From Dimorphilus gyrociliatus (lineage: Eukaryota > Annelida > Polychaeta > Dinophilidae): a stretch of DNA of 64,000 nt. Each line of letters begins with the position of its first letter. Position 1 is the stretch's first letter. The DNA is taken from positions 1,309,034 through 1,373,033 of the forward strand of contig CAJFCJ010000015.1 of assembly GCA_904063045.1 (NCBI GenBank), in the 5' to 3' direction. The notes beneath the pieces were generated by a model that did no database searches, had not been told where the DNA came from, and saw only the letters and a list, made by a program, of their open reading frames with translations. The position numbers and the translations under genes are program-made. Below, in pieces: positions 1 through 11,723 of this stretch.

Positions 1-834
1 TCAATTATATATGTAAATATTAATTTTATATATCTGCTAAGTACCAAACGCGATCCTATTCAGATTGCTCTCCATATTGGTTTGAGGAAGCGTAAAGAAT
101 GACTTTTGAGAAAAATAAGGGCTCGGTTTTATCTATCTAGAAACATTATTAATAAAAATTTTGAGGGTGAAATAAAACTTTTACCTTAAGATTTGATCAG
201 GCTTAGTAACATTTCACTGGAACGAGGAAAATAATACAAAATTATGATTTATTAATTGACATACGAAATTCGAAATTCGCTATTACATATCAATTTATAC
301 ATTTCATTTAATCACTAATTTTTGACCTCCCGTCTCTTAGAAAAATCATTCAGTCCGATTCCTAAACCATACAGGTTGTAACCTGTCCAAGGCCGCGTTT
401 GTTAGTAACATCCAACAAAACATCTAGAAAACTCACTTTGATTTTGTTTAAGAAGCTTTAGGAAACAGCGATAGCACTGGTGGTGACGACTGCAAGAAAA
501 ATATTAAAAGACTTCTAAAAGAACTAAAAGACAAATCGACATTTTAATATGAGTAAATAATGTAATAGTTTTTAAACCTCGCCTATTTATAATATAACGG
601 CAAACTGAGACTAGTTTAATTTTTATATTGGAAGTTTATCGACGATTTACGTATATTAAAGACAAAATTAGAAAACGTAAAAACCGTCTGAAATATAAAG
701 TCCTTCTTTATGATACTAAAACACTAAAACAAAGATAGACATCTTGGTGCGCAAAGTTTATCATGCAAGCAATTTCAAACAAGTGACTTTACGCCCTTTC
801 TTGTCTACAAAAGCAAAAAACCGAATAAAATTCT
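1..834. other. No gene recognised; 3' flank of the PP2C gene
   Basis: AT-rich sequence downstream of the PP2C stop codon. It probably holds the 3' UTR of that minus-strand gene. I found no family-like reading frame, RNA gene or repeat. Confidence 0.5.
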
Positions 835-2224
835 TTAGTCTACGACATTTACCTCACTATCAGAGTTATTATTAGGCACTAATTCACGCACGAGTTCTTC
901 AACTAGATGCCGTCTGAAATAGTTAGATTTTGAAATTTTCAACTAGAAAAATTATAATATTAAATCTCCTTACTTGCTTTGCAATCCTCCACCCGGCGGT
1001 AATTCCAGTCTTACACTGTCGAGACAATTCATGACGTGGTTCACAAGGCTCGGTCCAGCTTCGTTCAATGTACCATCATCGGCACACAATTCTGCCATTC
1101 ATGAAGGTTTAATAGTTTAATGAAACGTAACTGTGTTTACAATCTACCAGTAACTTTTTTTCTGATGATTTCGTTTAGCTGTTCGTCTCTTTCCTTCGCA
1201 GCTTCGGAGAATTTTGGGGCACCCTCAAAAGCGACGATGACTACACTCATGTTGTCCCTGCTTCCCTGATTTTTGAAAATCACCAAAGGTTATCACTTAT
1301 TTTTGTTTTTCTATCATTGTTAATTGAAAATCGACGAACTTACCTTATGCAAGCATGTGTCCAATAATTGGTTGCACACATCGGTTAAATGTTCACATGC
1401 AGCCATGCGATCACGAACAAAATCGCAGACTTCATCATTTGTCATCACATCCCATACACCATCGCAGGCTAAAACCATGAATTCGTCATCACTTTTTCGT
1501 TCAATCACGGTTACATCAGGTTCAGGGGATACCATTTGTTCGCAAGGTCCTATTTTTCGAGGTAATATGCTTAAGAAAGAAAAAAAGGTTTTAGAAATTT
1601 ACCTAATTCCGGTTTGCACTTATATTCGTAATCTCCCAATGCCCTAGACACGGCTAAACTTCCGTTAACTCTTTGAATAAGTACAGATCCACCGGCATTT
1701 TCAATTCTTGCTCTTTCGTTCGGATTTGTAGGTTTATGATCTTCAGTTGCAAAAAGTACTGAATTATTCCGACTTAATACCCCTCTAGAATCACCGCAAT
1801 TAGCAAAATAATAATATTTAGGGGATACAAAACACGATATCGCCGTTGTACCACTCTTATCTGAATTTTGTACTACGTCAGGTAAACTTCTCATAGCTTC
1901 ATCTAGTTCTAAAAATCCTTCACGAATGCCTTTTTGTATTACTACGTTTTCGCAAGAAGTAATACCCAGGGTAAAATCTTGGTTCGCTTGTATGCAGTTC
2001 AGCAAATGTGCAGATGAATGAATGGATATTCCTGTGCCGGCATGACCATCAAAAACAGCAAAGAAAGCCCAGTCCTTATGATTGTCAAGGCCAATTTTCG
2101 CTGAATGAGCATCTTCCATTTCTACGCGCCATCCTTGCATAGAACCTATACCGTAGCGTATATTATTACCGGAATCCTCGGAATTATGCTTTTCTGTCTT
2201 TGGTTTATCCAAAAATGCTCCCAT
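835..2224 (-). CDS. PP2C-family Ser/Thr phosphatase, PPM1A/PPM1B type
   Basis: Mg2+/Mn2+-dependent protein phosphatase that would dephosphorylate Ser/Thr in stress-kinase, SMAD or NF-kB signalling, as known for PPM1A/B and fly alphabet. Exons in coding order: 2224-1603, 1549-1344, 1265-1148, 1091-974, 913-835. They join in phase to 380 residues; human PPM1A has 382. The start is the first ATG after an in-frame stop and gives MGAFLDKP, the family's N-myristoylation start. Metal-site motifs are all present: [22 protein letters not shown] and [10 protein letters not shown]. The C-terminal [11 protein letters not shown] also matches PPM1A and alphabet. Exon 4 could read to a TAA at 970-972, but a GTAAGG donor just before it and exon 5 (KRHLVEELV..., matching the PPM1A tail) make the longer model better. 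The promoter is shared with Rab14. Family assignment is secure; PPM1A versus PPM1B is not resolvable. Confidence 0.93.
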
Positions 2225-2785
2225 TCTTAATTTTTTTACAATATACTTGAAAAATGTTTTGCTAAATATCGCTTGGACTAATAGATAAACGAGTATGGTG
2301 ACTATTACTGTTACTAAGTCCACTTTGACGGTCGTTAACTGGACGGACTTTCAAAATATTTCGTCACAGAAAGAGCGGCAACATGAATCAATATCAGAAA
2401 AGTATCATTTTCCAGAACCTCTATAAAAGTAATGCTGATAAAAGAGTAAATATTTTACATAATATTACACAATTTATATTATATAGTCAAATTTTTCTCA
2501 CTTGTTAGTAATATATACAGGATTGACCAATGAATAGACTTTCCAGTACTGATCTGAAAAAGAAATTCCTGTCAAAGCATGCTCGCCCTTAGAATTTAAA
2601 TCAAAACGCCTTAAGTTCTTAAAATATTACCTAGGTTATTTTGAAGTCCAGTCGCTACGTGGATAAGACTAGCTCTTTTCAGTATTATGATAATTAAGAT
2701 CTGTACACTAATTAGAAAAACGCACACATGAACACATAATGTCAATGTCCAGCTTGTTTTCGTTATCGTTAAATTCGTTTGAAAG
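2225..2785. other. 5' UTR/upstream region of the PP2C gene
   Basis: Between the PP2C start codon and the shared promoter. It should contain the phosphatase 5' UTR on the minus strand. The phosphatase frame stays open back to about 2350 but has no ATG, so I do not extend the protein. Nothing else is recognisable. Confidence 0.4.
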
Positions 2786-2832
2786 TGCGCATGCGCAACC
2801 TAGACGGCATAGTGACGTCATTTTTAACCAAT
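2786..2832. promoter_or_regulatory. Bidirectional promoter core: NRF1 site, CRE, CCAAT box
   Basis: Within 47 bp lie a perfect palindromic NRF1/Ewg-type site TGCGCATGCGCA (2786-2797), a full palindromic CRE TGACGTCA (2813-2820) and a CCAAT box (2828-2832). They sit between the divergent PP2C and Rab14 genes. This is the usual make-up of a TATA-less housekeeping promoter. The motifs are seen directly; shared promoter function is inferred. Confidence 0.7.
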
Positions 2833-4453
<1,621 letters not shown>

Positions 4454-4590
4454 CGTATTTTATTGAGAAATTAAAACATTCCCATTGACAGAAATAATTA
4501 TCCTATCACGTGTATAAAATTCAAATGCGTAGATTTTTTTATAATAAATGTCAAAATTCGTTGCTATCGACGAATTAATTGTCTAGTATG

Positions 4591-4612
4591 ATATATATGT
4601 ATATATATACTA

Positions 4613-4647
<35 letters not shown>

Positions 4648-4695
4648 TACAGTATATATATATTATATTACATATATATATATTTATATTTACAT
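4591..4695. repeat. Imperfect TA microsatellite
   Basis: About 105 bp almost entirely of alternating T and A with a few interruptions. It follows the Rab14 3' UTR. Confidence 0.9.
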
Positions 4696-5155
4696 TTGTA
4701 TTTTTTTTGTTTTAAAGCAATGGGGGAATTCAATTTTATTGTAGAAAATATAAAAAAATAAAATCTATATGATGTATGTATTTGTAGCAGAGTGTGTGAT
4801 GTACAGTATATGAAGTGACATATTTTTACAACGAATGGATACCGCATATACTTTATGAAAGCCAATATTATGTTTCTTTTTATCTAATTATTAGAAATAT
4901 TCCTCTGATTGTGTATATAATTTCAGTGGACTTGTGTCAAACTGTTTTACGGCTTCGATTATAAAATAAACTGTTTCTTATTGTTGAGGCGCCATCTATT
5001 GATTTATTTTCTGTCTGAACACGATTATATGCTGAACATACAAAATTTAGTCTCGTTTATTTCCACATTTTCTAGGTTCATAACTGATTCATTATTTGTG
5101 ATTTTGAACAAAATTCTAATAAACATCAAAACAAGTAATTCAGACTGGCCAACAT

Positions 5156-5161
5156 TTTATT
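5156..5161 (-). terminator. Poly(A) signal of the microprotein gene
   Basis: AATAAA on the minus strand, about 40 nt past the stop codon of the 44-residue frame. Confidence 0.55.
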
Positions 5162-5199
5162 CATGATGACAAAGTATAAAATTACAGGTTATGTAACAT

Positions 5200-5334
5200 T
5201 TAAGAGTCTTTCTTTTTCATGTGCTTCACTCTCCAAGTCTTGAGTCTCCATCCAACGTAGATTCCGCCTACGAAGGCAACTGATACACATACAAAGAAGG
5301 CGGAAGTCGGCATTTCGATATCACTACTTCCCAT
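5200..5334 (-). CDS. 44-residue single-pass microprotein, mitoregulin-like
   Basis: Short complete frame MGSSDIEMPTSAFF...KKKDS. Residues about 12-28 (AFFVCVSVAFVGGIYVGW) form one hydrophobic segment, followed by a strongly basic tail (RLKTWRVKHMKKK). The order VAF-x-x-G-x-x-x-GW then basic residues resembles vertebrate mitoregulin (Mtln/LEMP/MOXI), which reads VAFASGVLLGW then arginine-rich. Mitoregulin is an inner mitochondrial membrane microprotein affecting fatty-acid oxidation and respiratory supercomplexes. A minus-strand AATAAA at 5161-5156 lies just past the stop, supporting a real mRNA 3' end. It lies 203 bp downstream of Rtf1 on the same strand. That it is a gene is fairly likely; the mitoregulin assignment rests on a short match and is tentative. 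Confidence 0.6.
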   Translation of the reverse strand: MGSSDIEMPTSAFFVCVSVAFVGGIYVGWRLKTWRVKHMKKKDS

Positions 5335-5537
5335 TTTCGTTGATTTATACTCGCTATAGCTGGCCGCTGGTGTAGACGAAATAAGTTGCCTAGAGGTCTG
5401 AGTCTAGTATAAAAAGCAATCAATACACGTTCGTCCTGACATCTACTGATAAGTTGCGAAACAGCGATATTTTATGAATAAGCTTTTTGTATTTTACACA
5501 GTCATATTACAAAACAGGATTTACTAAGAGATAACAC

Positions 5538-7951
5538 TTAATTTTGACCATGACGTCTTTTATAGTCTTCTAAATTAAGCGATTTCTTCTGACTGCTGGG
5601 CTTTCCTTGCTGCTTAGCATTTGATTTCACACCCATATCTTATCGATGAGAAAAAAAGCTGACTTGAAAATTTGATAATTGTAAGTCAACACCTACCAAC
5701 GTGAGGGAGATCTATATTGATATTGACATTAAAATTATGAGCGTCGTATAAATTCATGGACGAATCATTCTGAAAATAAGTTTTGCTTTAACAAAATATT
5801 TATTCTACAGCGGAACACTGATACCTTATCTTCTGAGGTCTTTGACCGACCATCCTTTCCTTGTTTTATAGAAAATTCAGCTGCGACGTCTTCTGTAGAA
5901 ATTGGTTTATAAGCATCCATATAGCGTTGTTTTATTTGCGCATCAATTTCTGGATTCTTCGATTTTGTAACAAGAGTAGGTTTGCCTCGAGTACGCGTAA
6001 ACGGATCGGCTTTTGCCTTTTTCCTTTCAGCCGTTTCAGCTTTGAAAGCATCTTCGGCTCTTTTGACATTATCTTGTCTGTTTCGTTGGTTAATGGTTGA
6101 AACATTTCGAATGTTACTCGTCCTTAAACGATCAATCTCTTTAGCACGAGTTTCGAGTTCCTCTAACTGCCTTTTAATCTATTTACACATCAATTTTAAT
6201 ATTTATCACAAAAGAGAAAGCAAAAATACCTCTGATTCTTTTTCTCTATCATCATTTTCCATGGCGATATCTCTCTCCTTAAGAAGCTCAGTTTTCTTAA
6301 GAGCAAAATTATGCGGTGTCTTTTTAAAACGTTCCTTTTCTTTCAGGATAACATCTATATCTTTTTCTGCGAATTGATAATTAAGTGCACTTTTAATATG
6401 CTTAGTTTTGAGTTCAACATGTTCAGTTGATGGAAATGTTTTATATTTTTCATCCATTTGTTTTTTCCAAAAATTAAATTCAGAATCAGTGAAATCTTGG
6501 TTCGATATAAATTCAAGTCTGTTGATTCAGTGAAGGTTATTATCTTGCATGTAGCGATAGCGATTTTATACCTGTAAACTCTCTCAGAACCTGCACTTTT
6601 TAAGCGTAAGCCTTTGTTTGTGCGAGTCGACCCCAAGTTGTATATTTTACCCGTCTCAACCACATCGATAACTTCAGCAATTCTATAGACTGTGCTTCCA
6701 TTGTGGTTTCCTATGCCTAATATCATTATATCATAGATAAACGGCTTATCCCTTTGTTTATCCCTTACCTATTCGAACAAAACATCCAATGACAGTTTCT
6801 TTGAAGAATGGCATATGACACCACTTTTCCATTTTATGACGAGACAGTCTGATTTTGGACAATTCAGCCCGTGTTTGAATGTATTTAGGGGTATCCCTCC
6901 TTGGCGATAAGCTCTCTGCATCCGAATGTGAATCAGAACCTGAGTCGCTACTTGACGTTATGGTTGGAGTGAAATATGGAGATGATTTGTGTACTTTAAC
7001 TTTGTCTCTTGTAGAATCATCTGATGCTTCTCCTTCTTCGGAAGAGTCATCATCAGATTCATAAATATCTGAAACACGTAGCTTTTTTTCCTGAGCTTTC
7101 TTCCTTTCTTCTCTTTGAGCGTCTAAAAAAAAACTGTTTATTTTCTCAGCTCCCTTGGAGTCGCTATAGATTTACCTTGCTGAAGTTTTTTTTGACGTGT
7201 AGCCTTAAAATCGTCGAATATTGAATATTTATCACTTTTTTTCTCTTCAATCACTTTAAATTAAAAATAGTTTAAAGAAACGTTTTAATAGATATCAATA
7301 TTCAATCAACCTAACTGTCGCTCTGTCTGTTTTGCAGCTGGAGTAGGTCGAGATCGTTTTTTGGTTTGTGAGCTAGAAGCGGAATCATTTTTCGCCTTCC
7401 TCTCTTTCATGCTTCCTTGTTTCCTAGCTTTTCGCAATTTAACTTTAATTTCATGCTGGGTTTTCAAGCGTTCGCGTTCTTGCATACGACGATAAATTTC
7501 AGCCTCCCTTTCCCTTTGATTCAAAGAATTTAAAAATTCTTGATCTTTTTCATCTCCGACACAGGATTCATTAAAACCATCATCAAATTCACTATTAAAG
7601 TCAGATGAGGATGAACTAACTTCACCTATAAAGAAATAACTTTAGTCTCATGTTTGCGATAATAGGTGTATTTTGTACCCTCTTCATGGTCTGAGCCTTT
7701 GTTAGAAGACCCGTCTTCAAGTTCTGAATCAGAGTCTGAAGAAGATGATGAAGAACTAGAGGATGGCTCATCCACTTTGACTTTCTTGATATCTCTGGAG
7801 CTTGTATTTTCCTGTCATATTGAAAACCACGATGAAACCTAGTGGATTACACTTAAGGCTTAAGTGAAGTTTTCACCTGATCACTTCCAGCTAAGGAATC
7901 GCTGTCATCACTATCGCTACTGAAAACTACTTGCCCTTTACGTTTAGACAT
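5538..7951 (-). CDS. Rtf1: RNA polymerase-associated protein Rtf1 (PAF1 complex)
   Basis: Elongation factor of the PAF1 complex; stimulates H2B ubiquitination and binds Spt5. Ten exons in coding order: 7951-7877, 7811-7679, 7625-7311, 7253-7176, 7122-6769, 6716-6572, 6518-6230, 6178-5825, 5769-5697, 5638-5538. All junctions keep phase; 638 residues (human 710). An acidic Ser/Asp-rich N-terminus is followed by the histone modification domain at about 80-135 ([10 protein letters not shown]...[10 protein letters not shown]...KVKLRKARK). A second acidic linker precedes the Plus-3 domain at about 290-400 ([44 protein letters not shown]). The conserved C-terminus [10 protein letters not shown] is present. 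It is head to head with the RING ligase gene. Confidence 0.95.
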
Positions 7952-8777
7952 AACCCAGCGATTCTTAGAAAATTGTGAACTGATTTAAATTCCGGCCTAT
8001 ACAAAATACAGCTTCCGGTACGAAAAATCACATTAATTCAAAATTTAAAAATAAACATAACGGGGATTTAATAAGATCTGATATAGTATAAAGTATTTAA
8101 TATCGGCAAATTTGAAAAGTACGAAGATACGAAAAATACTACATGACGTCAATAGGGGAATTCCCGCAGTAAGGGAATCTCTGGCATTTGGAAGGAGTAG
8201 GCGCAGAGTCGCAGATATTAGGTGTAAAGGTTTGTTTTGGACATATTCTGACTGTTTCAAATGTACTTTCTTATTGTATCCATCAAATATTACATTGATG
8301 AGTAGATTAAGCAAAAAAACGATCGTAAATTTTAAAGCTTTTAGAGTAAAAAACATTTGGAATGATCGCGTTCCTTTTAATCACCATCATGGCATTCCGA
8401 ACCACCATGGACCAAAAGCGTTTATATGGTTTCTACTAATGCCTTTTTAGTATTCCACCTATATTTTACACATTACATGTTTGAATTTTTGAATACTACT
8501 TTGATGTAATACGTAGTTTGTCCATTAAATGTTTCATGGCCATCGACTACCTCTTATTGATCGATAGGCGGCGCTTCAATCGAAAGCTGTCAAAAACCCG
8601 CGCTTTTCACCGAGCGTTTGAACTCAAACAGTAGGTCGCGGGAGTTCGAAGGTTGCCTTAGGTACAACCGCCATTCACTTCTATATCGCCTACTCACTTT
8701 TACTTTTGATGCATTAGTTTATAGCATATATCAATAGTATGAATAACGATGACTGATAGGGTCTGACTGTACAGGAC
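7952..8777. other. Divergent promoter region between Rtf1 and the RING ligase
   Basis: No convincing protein. A 112-codon plus-strand frame here has no domain or splice support. The region holds a CRE and a kappa-B-like palindrome (separate entry) and a GC-richer stretch near 8560-8660. An acceptor-like CTGTACAG (AG at 8773-8774) lies just before the ligase ATG and could end a 5' UTR intron. Confidence 0.45.
8144..8165. promoter_or_regulatory. CRE next to a perfect kappa-B-like palindrome
   Basis: TGACGTCA (8144-8151) is followed three bases later by GGGGAATTCCC (8155-8165), which matches the Rel/NF-kB consensus and is palindromic over GGGAATTCCC. It lies about 190 bp upstream of the Rtf1 ATG. 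Motifs are seen; function is inferred. Confidence 0.5.
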
Positions 8778-11208
8778 ATGAGGGTGAATTCGAACAATCG
8801 ATTAACTGCAGAAGATGCTGCTCGACTTGCATCTCTACTACCAAAATCTCCGGCGGCGTCTGAAAATTCCGTTACCTCCATGGTTGAAAGCACGAATTCC
8901 GATGGCGGTTCTTATGACTTTTTCAGCACTAACAGTCCACCTGTCCTCAACCTCAGTCCAGCCCCATCTTTATCGCCGCCCGCCGCTGGTGCCTCTCTTA
9001 ATGCTACAACTTCCAATAACACGACGATTTGCGATAGACTTAGGATTTCGGCAAGACGTCGAACCGCAGACTCTGGTTCAACCTCCTCTACATTCCATTC
9101 AGGTAAGAACCCGTCAATGCATGCTTTGTGTTCGTATTTTAGGTATGCATGCACGTTGCTACCGCTACGTTCTTTTGTGCGTGTGTCGGGCAATGTGCAT
9201 TTTAAACAGGTGTTATAAATTGTCTTTATAATTTGCATAATTTATGCCCGCGCCGTGCTGAACCAAAGAATTCTTTTACGAGTTTTTACATTTTTATGCA
9301 GACGTGTCTTCCTCGTCTAACACCCCGTCCCCGTTTTGGAATGTATATGAAGAGAATGTGACCACTAGGCGAAGGGTAAATGATTTAACGAGCGTCGGCA
9401 AGATAATTCGACTTTAACGGCTTCTCTTGACAGGCTAACTCGAACGGAAGGGAAGATGCCATTCCGGCCGGTAAACGTCGTAAATTGTCGCAGGTTGTGC
9501 TGGATATTGCCCGCCAAACTGAAACGCCCACACCGCCAACTGAAGCGCCTACGGAAACGGAAATGAGGGCGCCCAGAGTGTCCCGCAGGATACAGCCCGC
9601 TCGTAGAGCGTCGGCTCTCAATCGAACAAACGCTTCTAGCACACAAACTAATAACAGGTATTTTATTTATATCCACTTGAAAAATATTCGCCATGCATAA
9701 CCTACTTTTGCTGTGCTAATTACTCGGTGTTTGTACTGTGAAGGCTGTATAGGCTGAGTGTATTGATTAGGCAATGACTGTACGTTATACAGCGGTTCAG
9801 TGCACTTGCACACATGCACTTTTTCCATATATCCAGAATGTTTACCTGCTTTCATCAGCCTGTTTGTTATAAAATTACTTAAAAGCGAACGAACAAAACT
9901 TAACAAGGTTAAAAATCTCTTTTCATTTTCAATAGCCTTCAGCTGTTAATGTAGGAGATGTTAAATTTGGATAGAAAACCAAATCTATCAGGCTTTTTGC
10001 TAATGAAAAGTGATTTATAGTGGTAAAGAATTTCTGATAAGCTGAAACGGATAAAAAGAATACGATAAAGCTGATAGCGTCTACTGACTGGTAGCAACTG
10101 TTCACAGTACTGAATTACCCTGCGAAATCGATATGCGCAATAAATTTAAAGCGTGTGCATCTACACAATATGTATACATGTTGTACATTTTAAATATAAA
10201 TCCTTTTTTCAGCCCTAACCGAGGAGCTGCTTCAAGTCGAAGAGTTCATATATCGAGAAGAAACCGTCAACAAGAGGCAACTCCTATTGACCGACATTCA
10301 GCATCAAATCAGCAACAATTTGGAAATCAGCATTTTCCACCTCAAGACCTAGGGCCCTTTGGAAACGCTTCCTCTAGCGTAGCTGCGCCACATTCATTAC
10401 ATAATGGTTGCAGCCATAACCATCAGCCACATTACGTGACTGCCGGTCACTTTCGGCACTGGTCGGCGGCACCGTATAATGATGCCTATGTAAATCCAAT
10501 GCATCATGCTATGCACATGACGTCGATGAGACACGCCATGGCACAAACCCCAACTCCTCCTGCCGCCCACTTTGCCCCAAGAAATCGCCGAGAAGATGTT
10601 TATGTTCATTCTCCTTTACATCCCATCTATATTCCACCGACAGACCATCACTTTGAGTCATATAGTCGGGCATCTATGAATAGTTGGAACTTTCCCATGC
10701 GTCGTCAACCACCGCCACCGTTATCGACACGTACTCTCTATCCCCCTTATTATCTTCTTAATTTACTTGGGGCTGTGATGGGCAATGGTGGTTCCTCAAG
10801 AGGTTCGACAACGCTAGATTACATCGATAGTAATGATGTTGGTCTCGAGAACTATGAGGCCCTACTTTCTTTGGCTGAACGCTTAGGTGATGCTAAACCA
10901 AGAGGGTTGCATAAATCAGATATTGAACGATTGCAAAGTTACCGATTCGAAACGACTGATCGTGAAGAAGGCGTTGATCAATCATCCTGTGTGGTATGCA
11001 TGTGCGATTTTGAACCACGACAGGTGCTTCGAGTGCTTCCTTGCCAGCACGAATTTCACTCGAAGTGCGTTGACAAATGGTTGAAGGTAGATATTTATAA
11101 AGAATTGATTTTGAAAATATTTTAAATATTTTTCTTTTTAAGACGAATCGAACCTGTCCAATCTGCCGTGCGGATTCGTCGAAAGGTCTGCTGGAAAAGT
11201 GTAAATAG
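8778..11208 (+). CDS. RING-H2 E3 ubiquitin ligase, RNF38/RNF44 type
   Basis: Probable ubiquitin ligase. Five exons: 8778-9102, 9302-9375, 9434-9657, 10213-11086, 11143-11208; 520 residues. The C-terminal quarter matches RNF38/RNF44: ENYEALLSLAERLGDAKPRGL, SDIERLQSYRF, then a C3H2C3 RING-H2 (about residues 467-507): CVVC, LPC, HEFH, KC, CPIC. The RING is split by the last intron after DKWLK, with TNRTCPICRAD on the last exon. The middle (exon 4) is rich in His, Pro, Ser and Met, as in the low-complexity centre of RNF38. Exon 3 carries basic patches (GKRRKLS, RRIQPARRAS) that could be nuclear-localisation signals. The N-terminus is not recognisably conserved and its start is the first ATG of the open frame. 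Confidence 0.88.
9658..10212 (+). other. Intron 3 of the RING ligase gene
   Basis: 555-bp intron, GT at 9658, acceptor TTTTTTCAG ending at 10212. No nested feature recognised. Confidence 0.7.
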
Positions 11209-11723
11209 ATGGAAGACGAGTGTGTTCTTGCTGGTGCTAAAGTGGTTCCTTTCGGCTACGCGCGCAATGTCTTCGTTTCGACTGCCAAATAATGTCATGT
11301 TGTAAAAATTGTGATACTAATTTTTTTAAAGAAACACATGGCGCATGGTTTTGTATAACGTAAGAAAGCTAATATTTTCTTGTGCAGCTCATTTAACAGT
11401 TTTCATTCGAAAAATGCACGAACGCTTCTTTTACCATGAGATGCATATGCATGTTACACTTTTCGTAGCTTTAAATTGTAGTTCAATGTACCGATTGTGA
11501 ATACTGGTTATACTATAAACCAATTATGTTAACGTCGATGGAAAACAATGCCGTTGTCAAATTTCTATTCGTTTTCAAATACAGAATGCAAAACGCCTTT
11601 TATTCGGTAAGAATTTTTAGAATCTTATTTCAAAATGCTTTGGACAGACTCTTCATCAACATCAGCAGGAGGAACACAGCAAATTGAATTCATGACGTCT
11701 GCAGGAATTATTTGTGGTGCAGG
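11209..11723. other. Convergent 3' UTR region
   Basis: Between the RING ligase stop and the adenylosuccinate synthetase stop. A minus-strand AATAAA at 11604-11599 is the likely poly(A) signal of the synthetase, 120 nt past its stop. No coding frame seen. Confidence 0.5.

Larger units (their letters stand above)
4454..5199. other. Intergenic region, Rab14 3' UTR and microprotein 3' flank
   Basis: Convergent 3' ends. Contains Rab14 poly(A) signal 4543-4548, a TA-rich microsatellite, a CTCF-core-like TAGATGGCGCC (minus strand, 4988-4998), and on the minus strand an AATAAA at 5161-5156 about 40 nt past the microprotein stop. No credible coding frame. Confidence 0.5.

Noticed and set aside
970-972. 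PP2C stop codon at the end of exon 4
   Set aside because: A GTAAGG donor precedes it and a fifth exon at 913-835 encodes the conserved PPM1A-like tail.
2225-2323. 33-residue hydrophobic N-terminal extension of the PP2C phosphatase (a membrane-anchored form)
   Set aside because: The upstream codon is GTG, not ATG, and no in-frame ATG precedes MGAFLDKP. The shorter protein matches PPM1A length and its myristoylation start.
8045-8450. Overlapping frames of 103 and 112 codons on both strands
   Set aside because: No domain, no splice context, and located in a promoter region; likely chance.
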